A stretch of DNA of 64,000 bases from Microvelia longipes (taxonomy: Eukaryota; Arthropoda; Insecta; Hemiptera; Veliidae): positions 39,973,380 through 40,037,379 of the forward strand of contig JACMZG010001908.1 of the NCBI GenBank assembly GCA_018340805.1, written 5' to 3'. The notes below the pieces were generated by a model that had not been told where the DNA came from, did no database searches, and saw only the letters and a list, made by a program, of their open reading frames with translations. The stretch's first letter is position 1, and every line of letters begins with the position of its first letter. The translations under genes and the position numbers were made by a program. Positions 50,190 to 62,139 of the stretch are shown here, piece by piece.

Positions 50190-50460
50190 ATATCATATTA
50201 TACATCTGACGTCACAACTCCTAGTATTATAAGGTATTTAGCCAATAAGATACAATTGAATCGGCGCCATCTAGTGTAAATTTTTGTTGAATACCAAATA
50301 CTTAAGCAGTGAGTTTTGCAAGATTGTCGTGTTGCCGAACAGTTAAAAATTCACCTGCTAGGTTAGCGTGTTTCTTATCACCTTTTAACTAGTTTTGGAA
50401 ATGGGAGTTGTGACTCTGTGGGAAATCCGACTGACATTGACATACTTCTTAGAAATATTT
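50190..50460. promoter_or_regulatory. Candidate promoter/insulator region with CTCF-like site
   Basis: GGCGCCATCTAGTG (50263-50276) matches the CTCF core in reverse-complement form (SYGCCMYCTRSTG). A CCAAT box (about 50242) lies just upstream. The region to 50460 is G+C-richer than its surroundings and has a short ORF (ATG 50401, 20 codons) that I do not recognise. No transcript is demonstrable, and whether it serves Ddr or another gene is unknown. Confidence 0.35.
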
Positions 50461-50713
50461 TAAGGGCTTGTAACATACAAGAATAATTAAAGTTGACAAA
50501 ATTTTAGCCTTTTTTTTATAGCATATATTATTGTTGATAAAAAAGTACAACCTTTTCTTTCCACTAAATTGACGAATTTAAAGTTTTAATTCTTCTCAAG
50601 ATGATAGTAGACAACATCGAATTCGTTACTTTGTTCCTAGAGACTATGTTTAACAAAACTGTGATGTATATTTTTGACCAAGTTTTAAATGTTTGAAAAT
50701 TTCGTTTTCTTGT

Positions 50714-50738
50714 TTGCTGAGATTAGTGATCTCAGCAA
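50714..50738. repeat. Perfect 10-bp hairpin, 5-nt loop
   Basis: TTGCTGAGAT-TAGTG-ATCTCAGCAA. Confidence 0.75.
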
Positions 50739-52760
50739 CAAAATCAACGAAGTTTTTGTATTTTAGCGATAAAGGTTGATAGAGATAATAACAAACTCAA
50801 CGTGGTACTTTGTAAGCAGAGATTATTGTTGTAATTTGTCTTATACTTCTTTAATGTTATAAACTAAAAACTATTTATTGCCAATTTATTGTAACAAATA
50901 AGGAATCCGTACAAAACATGATAAAAGAATAGAAAGAATATTGTTAGTATGTCAGACATAAAGAAGCATCCATACAAGGGAACAATTGACTTAGGAAAAC
51001 GGTGTTAAGGACAAAAGGGCGAAAAAACATTTACATATTACATAGAAACATATTATGTAGCTGACAAAGCTAAATACACTGACATGGTAACAAAACAATA
51101 TTAAAATATAAAGAAAGAAATATTATAATCAAATAATAATAAATAAGAGTAAAATAAAAAGGAATGAAATAATAATTTATGCAATGTAAAGCTAAATACA
51201 CGTTAATTAGCATTTTATTGACATAAGAAGAACCAAAAAATAACTTCTTATGATTTTATTTAAGACTGATAATTAATATAATGGTAGGCGAAAATAAACT
51301 AATAAAATTATATAACCTTTATTAGTGTTTAACCAATATAGATTATGTTGTAACATATTAACGTGATATAAACATTATTATACATTATGTTGTGTATTAA
51401 AATATATATTATATTTAAAACTTAAAACTTTGAGCTTTAAACAAAATTTTCTCTTAAAAGGTCAATGACTTACAGAAGTTAAATTTTTGACACTTATTGC
51501 TTTCAACTTCAGTTAGACTGTTACTTAATGTCTATTTGTCAAGTTTTTTTCCGAATGACTTCGTTTTCAAGCTACCCTCTAAAGCCACTAAGTTTTTCCA
51601 TAAAACTAAGTACTTTATCAACTTCAAACTAAACAAAAGAAACTCGGCACCACATAGGGTTAAACAAAATAAGGTATGCTTTATATCTATTTAAAATGGG
51701 GATGGTTTAAAGCATTTAATTTTTTAAAAAACTCTTGACTTTTTCTCTTTGCTTATTTTCACTCTAAGCATTTCTAACTTTTTAAAAAATGTTTTCCTCT
51801 TTGTCTTCACCCCTGTTATTTCCACGGTCATTGCTGTTTTTTCCAACACCAATGGTAAAATGTTTTAATTGAAACTTATTAATGTAAGCTTATATTTTTC
51901 ACTCAAAAATATTATCAAAAGAATGCCTTTTTGGCCTTAGCTTTACTGGCGTCATATTTCTATTTTCCCCTCTTTATATTATTAAATGGCATTTTTTTAC
52001 TTAAATTAATTTGTTTATTCATTCACAATTTAATTAACGACTAATTTATTCTTATTAAGTTAAAGGAAAACAATTGTTGGCAAAAACTAAAGACACAAAG
52101 ATGTTTGCAGATAAAAAGAAGTCAATGGTAATAAATGTGAAATAAATTAAAAATGAACGTGAGCTTTAGTTTTGAAGAATTTAAAAAAACAATCTGCGCT
52201 TTGCTATGCCCCACTCTAAACATGATGTACTTTTGACAACACATGTCTTCTTACTGCAATGCTTTCATCTCGTAAAGGAAGAATAGTTATGAGGGAGAAG
52301 TCATAGATCGCTTAGCAAGGTGACAACGTCATTGGAACATTTTTGGCAATTCCTTAAGATATGACATAGATTTATATAACTAATGAATCCAAGTGCGTTT
52401 TGAGTATAATCCATAAAAACCCATGAACATATAATTCTCATTGCTTTTATTGCCAACATGTGATGACTCTATGTAAGGTTATATTTTATTTAAGTCCTAA
52501 AACCAGTCCTACTAGTTTATTAGCTGTACTAACAGTTCCTATAAGTCATATTAAATTTTGACTAAATATAGGTTTATTTAAGGTTAGGAATTGCTTACGA
52601 CTACCTGCCATCGCACATGCTCAAAGCCACCAGTCCAAGCCTTTATATCCGACCTAAAATACATTACCTGCAACTTATAGTGTGCCTAATTCTAAAAAAA
52701 ATTATTCTTTATTTCATGAAAAGAGTCCCTCCCCAAAACAAAACATGTGGTAATCATCAG
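50739..52760. other. Gene-free AT-rich stretch
   Basis: A 65-codon frame at 51497-51694 lacks a recognisable domain. No element ends or arrays are seen. Confidence 0.4.
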
Positions 52761-52773
52761 TGCCTACACAAAG

Positions 52774-53226
52774 TGATACAGGCCTGTAACGTTATGTAAG
52801 GACAAAGATGACAGGCTCATACAGCTGATACAGGCCTGTACGTTATGTAAAGACACAGATGATAGGCTCATACAGCTGATACAGGCTTGTACGTTATGTA
52901 CAAACACAGATGATAGGTTCAAACAGCTGATACAGGCCTGTATGTTATGTACAGACACAGATGATAGGCTCATACAGCTGATACAGGCATTTACGTTATG
53001 TAAAGACACAGATGATAGGCTCATACAGCTGATACAGGCCTGAATGTTATGTACAGACACAGATGATAGGCTCATACAGCTGAAACAGGCCTGTACGTTA
53101 TGTACAGACACAGATGATAGGCTCATACAACTGATACAGGTCTATACGTTATATAAAGAAATAGATGATAGGCCCATACACCTAATCCAGGCTTGTACGT
53201 TATGTAAAGACACAGATAATAGGCTT
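52774..53226. repeat. Minisatellite, about 9 x 51 bp (17-codon period)
   Basis: The unit includes CAGGCCTGTACGTTATGTA, then AAGACACAGATGATAGGCTC and ATACAGCTGATA. ACAGGCCTGT is a palindrome in most units. Since 51 is a multiple of three, frames stay open on both strands: minus repeats MSLSSVSVHNVQACISC and plus repeats a TDTDDRLIQLIQ-like motif. Copy variation includes stop-neutral substitutions on both strands and a 1-bp insertion in the first copy. A real repetitive protein cannot be excluded but no start, splice site or flanking coding supports one. Confidence 0.92.
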
Positions 53227-53239
53227 ATGTTACGCTGAA

Positions 53240-54980
53240 AGCACTCTATATGCATTAACGTTTTAGTGGTGAGACTCTTTTCTTATTTTCTTTTATTATA
53301 AACAATTCCACGCTCATTCTAAATATTCACTTTTTTACTATATGCGTAAAAGAAATACCATTCTTAGGGGTTATCACCTCAGACAACCTCAAAGATGCTC
53401 TCTTTATGCGAAGGATGGTTAGATTAAATGGTTTTATAAAATAAATAAAGTTCAATTTTATTAAATAATAATAACGAGTTAAATTCCATTTAAAGACAGA
53501 AGTTAAAACAAAAGAAAATAAGTTAAATAGAACAAGAATAGTAAAGAAGACATTGTCTTAAATACGTCTAATAACTTATTAATTACAACGTAAGTAACAA
53601 AAGTACACATTATACAGTTAGTTGCATCATGAGAAACTCAACAAGACAAATAAGACAAAGATAAATATCAATAGAAGCATGAAACAATAAGTGAACAAAA
53701 GAATTTTAAATAAAGTTTCTACGGAAAAAGAGGTATATTTGAATAAACACGTGTGAATGGTAAATGAAGGTAATTAACGAGTGTATTGAAATTTTGATGA
53801 GACCTTAGTTTTAGTTAGAGATAGAACTACTTATTGTATTTTTGTTTCATGTAAGAAGTAAGTACTTGCTAGTAGTATATTTAGGATATTATATAAAATA
53901 ATCTTAAAAAAAATAATTGTATATAAATTATATAAAATAATACTTCGAAAAATAAGCAGGTTTTTAATCAAAATTTGATAAGTTACAAAATATTAATTTA
54001 TAAATGTTATAGAAACTTTAATGACATCAATCTAGCTTATTAATATCTGTAAAAGACAAAAAGAACACTATTAATGATGATTTATATAATGAAATAACGG
54101 CTAGAGTCGTTACTTCATTTCGTACTTCATGCTACTTCGTCTCTCTTCATAGAACCATTATTTAAAAAGAACTGTATTAATAAATAACTTATAAGATTAG
54201 ATGGATAGCTGAGTTGTGGCTACTCTTAAAGCATGTATGGGGGGGGGGCATTATAAGAAACTCGTGTATCATAAAACAGTATAAAATGCCTACTTAGCTT
54301 AGAAAAGATCAATGATTATAGGAAGCATGCCCTTTTAAGATCCCATGCCCCTTAAGGCCATCAAGCTAAAAAAAGTAGAATTAGAGTTATAAGGCCTAAC
54401 TATTTAATAATTGTAAGATTTAATAACTTTACTTGAAGAAGGTTTATGGTTTAAAGGTAGGCTTTTATTGTCCTTTGTGTCTCATTTAAAATTTTTGGTT
54501 ACGCATCTGGTAGTAGAATAAGCTCGTTATGAGCCATAATTAATTCTAATAACTACTGAATTTTAAGATCTCCATAATCACCCATTTATGATTTCTTACT
54601 TAAAATTACCTGTTTATTATCATTGGTGACTTTACAGGTTAACCTATTATTTTAAAATACGACTTCTATGAGACACTGCAATGTTTATTTTATTTACTTT
54701 CTTTTTAAATTTCTTGTCAGTATCAGTGAATTGTTTATCTACACGTTAAAGCTGTAAACACAAAATTGAAAACAATACAATATTGAAGTGAAAAAGCAAT
54801 CAATTAGCTCTAAATGAAACTCCGTACTGATAAGCTGGAAAAATAAGTTATCTTAATTAGATATAAAATATCAGGAAAACAAGTGCAGAAAAACAAACAG
54901 GATCAATTTATGAGGGAAAGGTTAAAGTAAAATATATACGTAATCAAAAACTCTGTATGAGAAGAAAGGGAAGAAGGAAA
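53240..54980. other. Gene-free AT-rich stretch
   Basis: Only a G-run (54239-54249) and simple A-rich tracts are notable. Confidence 0.4.
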
Positions 54981-54983
54981 TAA

Positions 54984-55154
54984 ATGAGCGAAGAAATAAA
55001 GAGAGAGAGAAAGAAAAAAGAAAGAGAGAATAACTATCAAAAAAGGAAAAAGAAAGTTAGAATCAAAGTCACAGAAGGACAGAGAAGGGCCGGGAAGTGT
55101 CGTGCTGAGCTGTTACCTAGACTTAGTGTCTCCTATCGATTCTATGCCATCTAA
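54984..55154 (+). CDS. Unrecognised basic smORF in a purine-rich tract
   Basis: ATG at 54984 gives 56 residues to TAA at 55152-55154. The first half is Lys/Arg/Glu-rich from a GA-rich tract (MSEEIKRERKKKEREN). The second half (RRAGKCRAELLPRLSVSYRF) comes from the locally G+C-richest part. No family is recognised. On the opposite strand a Leu/Phe-rich frame overlaps. Chance is likely. Confidence 0.13.
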   Translation: MSEEIKRERKKKERENNYQKRKKKVRIKVTEGQRRAGKCRAELLPRLSVSYRFYAI

Positions 55155-56974
55155 TCGATATAAACGTAGCATTACATGAAGTTTTTTTAACACTTTCACT
55201 TCTACGAGTGTTACAGCTTTTTAAACTTATGTTTATATACATGAAATAAAATGGGAGGGAAATATGAAAAGTAGTTGAAAATTTAATACACCTAAAAATA
55301 AACAGTAATTTGAAATCTAACCTCAAAACAATAATATTAAATGCAAAAGTAAAGAAAAAATAATGCACAACTCACAAAAGTATAGGAAAACGTAAACAGT
55401 GTCACTTCAGTGACCAGCGAATATTGTTCTCCAATTTCAATACAATAATTATTTACTCGAATTATATTATTATTCATACAAGAAATATTAAAATTCTTGA
55501 AATATCAACGATTTACGAAATCGTACCAAAACAACTCGATGGAACGAAAATCTTAAAACTTTATGAATACTGAACTAAACTAAACTATTTTTAATATTTT
55601 TGGAGTAAAAAAATAAATAAATAAGTTTCCTTATCTTTAATTACACGGAAATTAAAAGACGCTAAAAGAAAATAAATTAAAAATAAAACACACTGATGTG
55701 CGCACGCGCAATCAACCAATGCGATTATTTAGAGTTCTTTTTAAAACCCAGGTTTAATAACAAAAAAAATATCTTTAAAAATTTAATAAATAAGGTCAAT
55801 AGTTATAACTATTCTTTTTAGAATGTATATACAACATGGTAGTTAGTTTAGCTACACCTAAATTTGTTATAGTTTTAAGAATATGAGAAGAAAATGCGTT
55901 TTAACAAAATTTTAATAATACGGTTTCCATTACAAGGCATTTAAACGTTATTACAAGCTCTATAATATGATCTTTTATACGTACATATCAATCAGAAACA
56001 ACTTTAACTATAAATTTAAAATTTTAATAATAATTCAAATTTGATCTTGTTAAGTTAATATTACAGGTTTCATATAAAAGATAAAATAAGAGGAGGGGGG
56101 ACCTAAATGTTTAGGTTAGTGTGAGGAAAAATCTAATGACTACATGTGTAAGTATGTGTTAATATATAAGTATACACGTATGTGATGTACTAATTGTGTT
56201 TCATAGGGTAATAGATAGTGTATTATATAAAAATAAAATAAAGAAAAAGAGGAAAAATCATGTTTTATTTTAATGCAGTGTTGCCGCTCTACAATTACAA
56301 TCATAAACCCTTTAAAAAGGACAAAGCTGTTATTTAATAGGTAATTGTTAACGATAATTGGTAGAAATGCCTTTAAGGGGTAAAAAATACCTGAAGTTTT
56401 TATATAAAGTAACTCTCTAATTAGAAACCTTCTTTTTCAAAGTAAAAAGATGCACTCACACTTTAGATTGGTTAGACATTCCTTTTGTTTTGTTTACTTC
56501 CGTGTTATTTTTGTTTTTCTATATAAGTCTATTTTTATGGTAGCATTGTTGTGTTTTTTAATACATTTTCCCCTCTCAATTTCGTATTTATTACTTAGTG
56601 TGCATAAACGAGCAACTAAACATGACTTTTTTCTCACGCAAATGCATGTTATATATATGTATACATGATGTTATATACAAGTGTATATACGATGTTTGTT
56701 ATTTAGTAAGTTAAATTGATATATATACTCTAAGGTGAAGTATTTTTTGCAAAATATGTATGCATTAGTCGGTAATGACTGAAACTACCCTTATAAAGTT
56801 TTTAATATTATAAAATGCTGCATTGCAACTTTAGTATAAAATTATTTTGTGTTAAATAAATTGTATATATGCATTTATAGAATAAAATAAAATTAACAAT
56901 CTTTTGTAAAATCTTAAGATAATCTTTACCACAGCTTTTGGCTGATTAGGTCTTGTTAAATTAAGAACTAATAA
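55155..56974. other. Gene-free AT-rich stretch
   Basis: A 72-codon frame at 56450-56668 is Phe/Leu/Ser-rich without a domain. No arrays are seen before the TTTA repeats. Confidence 0.4.
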
Positions 56975-56977
56975 ATG

Positions 56978-57005
56978 GTTTATTTATTTATTTATTTATT
57001 TATTT

Positions 57006-57085
<80 letters not shown>

Positions 57086-57131
57086 GTGTGTGTTGTGTGT
57101 GTGTGTGTGTGTGTGTGTGAGTGTGTGTGTG
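56978..57131. repeat. Compound microsatellite (TTTA)n-(AT)n-(GT)n
   Basis: (TTTA)6 at about 56981-57005, (AT)n to about 57083, then a (GT)n-rich stretch with GA and TT interruptions to about 57131, followed by G9. Confidence 0.97.
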
Positions 57132-58440
57132 TTTGTATGAGGATGGGGGGGGGAATGATGATCAAAAAGTATATTGGCTAAAAACACTCACCGACCAATA
57201 AAATTCCATCAAATCTTTATGTCGACCATAGAGATAATGTACTAGAGAGCCCATACATTTTTTTATTGTTTCAGGATAACAACTAAATGACCGTAAAGCG
57301 GCCACAGGGAGTCGTGGCAGCCAAATAGCGTCCTCCAGAGCCGACCTAAACTGAAAGCTTCTTTCTTTATTGTTTAAGCAAAATATTTTAGTTTCTAAAA
57401 ATACTTTGTCGATAAAAACTTTCAAGTTAACTATTTTCCATACAATTTGTAAATACTTATACGGTTATCACAAGCGCTGACAAGAAGGATCAGACAGGGT
57501 TGTCTAGTCTCTAGCTCCAAACCAAGCATATCGTGCAATCCATATCAAATTCCATACATCAGTCTTTTTTAATTTGACAGTATCTTAAATCCATCTCTTA
57601 TTAAAATTATATTCGTTTTATTTGGGTCAGAGGTTATAAACAAAAAGGTTATAAAACAATATAAGTTTATATATGCGAAAATAATTTCCTGAGTTTTAAT
57701 GCGAAAGACAGTTAAATAAAGTTGAGAATATTTACTGTGAAATTCCGTATTTAGAATTGTTACGGAATTTATTTTCTTTAAAAAGCTTTTGTATTTTATT
57801 AAAGGTTTAATTTTAAACAATAACTTTTGACTTGAACATTTTTGATATGACAACCTTAAAAAGTATCTTTTGAATTTTACGAAAAGGGAGCTAAGTGTGA
57901 AATTAGTTAAACAGATGCCAAAGAGCACATCCCCTGCCTTGAAGTAGCAAACGTTCCGCCGCCTTTAGCGCCTCTCCTTGTCAGGCAAACTCACTGTCAG
58001 GATATTCGTTAAGAAGCGGCTCTTTGCCGCTAATCCTTCATCCTGATTCTTGTTTATGATTTTACAAAGTCGTTGTTGTCACATGTAATAAGAAATTATC
58101 ATCATTTGTTCCATCCATCAAATCTGTTTCCTTCTTAACATCTTTTGCCTTCCTACACATTATATCCATTTCTTCGAATGTACCTAACAACCTATGAATG
58201 GTTATAGTTAATCTTAAGGTTCTTTTTATCCCTTTGATTTATTTATCTCCTAACAAGAGGAATAAGCAAGGAAGTATCGAAACCCATTTTTAAGACGATT
58301 TTATTAAACATCCTCTTTCAGCAACTGCACACCTTAATACCAAAAAATTTTTTTTTAATTATTTTATTCCTTTTTTGGGATTAAATGTTCAATATGATTA
58401 CAAGGTATAACCTAATCAACGGATGAATTGTCTATTCAGG
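57132..58440. other. No gene assigned; diverged frames and GC-richer patch
   Basis: A minus frame at 57162-57425 contains LEDAIWLPRLPVAALRSF from a G+C-richer patch (57296-57350) that has weak similarity to the 40310/58445 repeat (CAGGATAACAAC, GCGGCC). A minus frame at 57569-57928 (119 codons) is Leu/Phe/Lys/Ile-rich and looks compositional. At 58015-58031 AGCGGC/GCCGCT forms a small hairpin. Confidence 0.35.
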
Positions 58441-58444
58441 AAAT

Positions 58445-58700
58445 AAACGAGTCATTCTGTCGTCGGCGCCAGGGCCGCAGCCCCCTCGTAATTCTTTTGG
58501 CGCTTCTTGGCCGCAAATAGTTGTTGTCCTGTAGCAGTTTGTCTTATAGCTAGCATTGCTAGTAGTATACTGCCACAATATGAGCGAATATTTAGATGTA
58601 TTAGTCGAAAAAACGTGATTTTTTCACATTAAGTTATATGCAAATGTAAAACGATAAAATCGAAACTAAAGCTGATAGTAAAATTTAACTTCGAACGCGT
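58445..58700. repeat. Dispersed repeat, copy 2 (pair with 40310-40600)
   Basis: It has the same block order as copy 1: GC-rich left part (CGGCGCCAGGGCCGCAGCC), TTGTTGTCCTGTAGCAGTTT, then GTATACTGCCACAATATGAG, GTATTAGTCG and AAATCGAAACTAAAGCTGAT. It is shorter and differs in the G+C-rich part. The element class is unknown. Confidence 0.65.
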
Positions 58701-58846
58701 GTTTTCACATATACATTAGTAATATATTAATAATGTGAAATATATTTTAGTCTAATCAGATAACATTATGTCATTATATTTTTAAAAAGCTTAAAAAACC
58801 GTTAATTGTATTTTAATAAATAAATATGTCATCTGAGAGATATCAT

Positions 58847-58872
58847 AAGATCTATGAGATATCATAGATCTT
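58847..58872. repeat. 10-bp hairpin, 6-nt loop
   Basis: AAGATCTATG-AGATAT-CATAGATCTT is a near-palindrome. Confidence 0.75.
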
Positions 58873-60375
58873 TAAAAATAATTAAAAAATCGAAACTTCG
58901 GCACTTTTACAGTATCATAAAGAGTTCTCAACAAAACTTAATCTAGAACCTTAAAAGATCTATAGGTAAGTACGAGGTAGATAGATAAGTAAGAATACGC
59001 AATCTTAGATGACAACTTAAGTTTTAGCGATACTTATACTTGTGTCAAAACACATACTCAAGTCTCAATCAAACACTAATGTTCCAAAATACTTGATAGT
59101 AGTCTAATAGTTTATAAGTAAGTTTTGTTAAACTTCTACACAACTTGAAACACTCGTAGTGAAACAATATTTCAGGCGATGTGTCCAAACATCACAAGAA
59201 TAATTTTCGTGTCTAGAATAAGTGATCGTCTTCTATTTTTCTTTTAATGTGTTCACTTGTCATAAGGCAATATATACGTCAAGAGTAATATAAGCAAATA
59301 AAAATTTCAAATTTTATATACTCAAATAAATCGGTACTTATTATCTAGAAATTTTATAATCAATCATTTTTATTCATCTTCTATATTTATTTATTGAAAT
59401 ATATAATGTTTATTTTTATATTAATCGAATAACATATACTCCAGTCGTTTCATAACTCATGATTCTTTTTAAAATTTTGGATACGTTCCTCTAAATACAT
59501 CCTTATGTGTGGCAGGTGGCAGTTTTTGCTTTACTGTCTACCGACTCTTTAAGATCCTTCTTAGGATATGACGTAGGCTTTTTTCGGCGTTTCTTAACTT
59601 AACTTTTTATTCCCTTAAAAAAAAAAACGATTTAGATGTCATATTTTTAAAAGTTCTTTTTGAAAACTAAAAGTGTTTTTAAGACAAATGTGTTCCAAGT
59701 TTTGTGTATTTTATTGTTCCTTCTTTAATACCGACATATTTAAAAGCATTCTTTCGTACTTTTTGAAACAAAAATTTGATTGCATAATAATTATAATACA
59801 TTTCGTCATATTCTTAAAGAAGTTGTAAAAGCTATTTTGACGCATCTTTTTACACTTTGCCATTTTCGCGTTACCTTTTATTTTAATTCGTTTTTTTTGG
59901 CTTCGAAGAGTTAAATGTCTTATTCATACATTTGTGAGTAAATTACGCAGTCATAATTTAAAGCAGATTTAAAAGCTATTTTGATGCATTTTTTTTATTT
60001 AGTCAATTATGCATTACGTCTTTTAACGTATTCTTTTTGTTTGGATATAAATAGCATACGCATTCTGCCTACATGTGACTATATGAATAATACATAACAA
60101 GAAACAAGCTGCCAACCATGGAACGAGACTTCCCTACCTATTTCAAAGAAACGTATACATCTATTCATATAAATATCATTAGGTGCCCGCAGATGTGGTT
60201 GTGGTCTTTTTGTATTCAGAAAAAGAATCATAAAAACTTTAAATTTTTCTTGTATTTTTTTAGAGATTTTTATAGACACAGATGCACCGCATGAAATTTT
60301 GTTATGGGGACAAAGCTATTACCGCCAGATAAAGGACAGTTGTAGTGAGTAGGGAGGTTAAGTCAAGAAAGTAGA
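58873..60375. other. Gene-free AT-rich stretch
   Basis: No exon, array or element is recognised. A minus frame at 60079-60279 has no domain. Confidence 0.4.
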
Positions 60376-60379
60376 CAAC

Positions 60380-60925
60380 TCGGTACGAAAATATTGTGTG
60401 TGCACGTGTGTGTATGTGAGTGTCTGTTATCATCGCATCTCCCAGTGTATTTATAATAGAGGATTAAAACTTGGTTCAAAAATCAATTTGTAAGTCCAGT
60501 TGTGCTATCCGAACAAAAAAAAATTAAAGACGTCATTAACCCGAAGAATTGGGAAAAAATCGGATAATAATCCAATTATTATCCGATTACCAAGTTGAAA
60601 TTTGGTACGACTGTATACCATTTATGTAATAAATAAGTATAATAAATTCCGTTTCAATACGGCAATATATCTACGGTTTTTGTTGGCTCGAAAAAGTTAT
60701 GCTGCATCGAGTAAGGTCAGTGCCTGGATAGGTGACCGCACAGAATAAAACGAATATACTTAATGTCTGAGGACGATTGAAGCAAGTCTGAAAACATGCT
60801 GCAGTACATTTGGCAATTTTTATATTCTGAGGACAGGCGAAGCAAGCTCGAAGTAGTGAGCATGAGCGTAGCAAATACGAAGTGGTGAGGAAAAGTTCCG
60901 AGGTACCTCGTATCTGATTTTGTAT
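60380..60925 (+). mobile_element. 5S-module repeat element, copy B (head missing)
   Basis: It begins in the GT-rich segment (TGTGTGTGCACGTGTGTGTA, GTGTCTGTTATCAT), then GTTGTGCTATCCGAAC, GACGTCATTAACC, the AAATTTGGTAC motif and the best-preserved 5S-like module (60690-60740): AAGTTATGCTGCATCGAG, then GGTCAGTGCCTGGATAGGTG and ACCGC. These match the box A-intermediate-box C part of 5S rRNA in order and spacing. The tail contains two GAGGAC-GAAGCAAG units and ends GAGGTACCTCGTATCTG. A 13-bp perfect hairpin (60558-60570/60576-60588) lies in the middle. Confidence 0.7.
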
Positions 60926-61254
60926 TTTTTTCTATTTATTTTATTTTTTTATACATAAACTAAAGGAAAACTTACAGAATGATTCCTCTTAATGTGGATT
61001 CAAATTACCTGCAACCAGAAATAAATAAAATAATACCAACATAATTTTATGTATACATTATAATAATAAACTATTATATGCTATACTTGCTATATAGCAT
61101 AGGAATATTAATGTATTTATATTTATAGTTACTACTTTTATGGGTTTTTGTCAGACAGTTGGATCGCTTTTGGGATAAGAAGCCAGTTACAGCATTAAGA
61201 AGTTACCGTACTTTTCACCTCCAAGTATAATAAAATACATTTTTTTATTATAAT

Positions 61255-61310
61255 AATGTTGCATGCATTATTATAATAAACAAAAAAAATATAATAATGC
61301 ATGCAACATT
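61255..61310. repeat. Perfect 21-bp inverted repeat, 14-nt loop
   Basis: AATGTTGCATGCATTATTAT plus A (61255-61275) pairs exactly with 61290-61310; the loop is A-rich. Each arm contains the palindrome TGCATGCA. This is a strong cruciform or hairpin candidate and may be a minimal MITE remnant. Confidence 0.9.
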
Positions 61311-62135
61311 CTTCTAGAGAGTTTCGACAATTTACTTATAAAATTATACAAATCTGAATCTCTACAACTAATTATATGTAATTAACAGAAGTTTACGGAT
61401 ATTGTTATTCAAAAGTGAATTTAAAAAAAATCCAATTGAAAGTAAGGTGTCTTTTGGCCACATAGCCACCTCCTGGTAAGGGGTCTTAGGCTGCTAAGCA
61501 CCAGGACTTAATTATCTCTTTTAAATACTAGAAACCAACTGAAGAAGTTACAAGGGTGTAGAAAATTAAAAAAGGTCATACGAGATTGACAAATTAAAAA
61601 GTCCTTAAAAACGACAATTATTAAAAATTAAATAGATAAAAACTTTTAACTTAAATATTAAATAAAATTATTACAAATAATTGACTTTTAATTATTTAAA
61701 TTTCAATTGAAGTATAGTTTAAAATGATAAACTATAAAATAAAGTAGGAAGATTACAAAATGCGTCACCTGTAGAGACATAAAAGATAAACGGTTACATT
61801 ATAATATTCTATATATGGAAGTAGATAATGGGTGTAGTGCATAGGAATGTTTATACGACCCTGAAGATGTTTTAGACTTTCAAGTCACTACAGGACTTCT
61901 TGAATTGAAAGATTAAGACGCCTACACTATCCTCGCGGGATAAGAAGAGATCAACAACTTTTATATAGGATCGACTTTGACTTATATCTAGACATGTGTT
62001 GAGAAATTCTTAAAAATAAGTTAAACATCAGATTTATCAACATTATATGGTCAATTTTAGGGACTACAAATATATAAAATAGATAATTACATTTATCTTA
62101 AGATTATTTGATACACCCTTTATAATGCACAAAAA
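61311..62135. other. Gene-free AT-rich stretch
   Basis: No exon or repeat structure is recognised. Confidence 0.4.
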
Positions 62136-62139
62136 TAAC

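Noticed and set aside
52764..53238. CRISPR array suspicion for the regular repeats
   Set aside because: Units are contiguous with no unique spacers and the DNA is animal, so these are minisatellites. The same applies to the 31-, 40- and 64-bp arrays.
57569..57928. 119-codon minus frame
   Set aside because: Leu/Phe/Lys/Ile-rich composition follows base content; no domain.
58530..58580. U4 snRNA-like string GTGGCAGTATACTACTAGCAA on the minus strand
   Set aside because: Only about a dozen bases resemble U4 and the paired copy at 40.4 kb does not keep the match.
60690..60740. Functional 5S rRNA gene
   Set aside because: Only the internal-promoter part is present; the 5' half and the 3' stem are missing and the match lies within a longer repeat.
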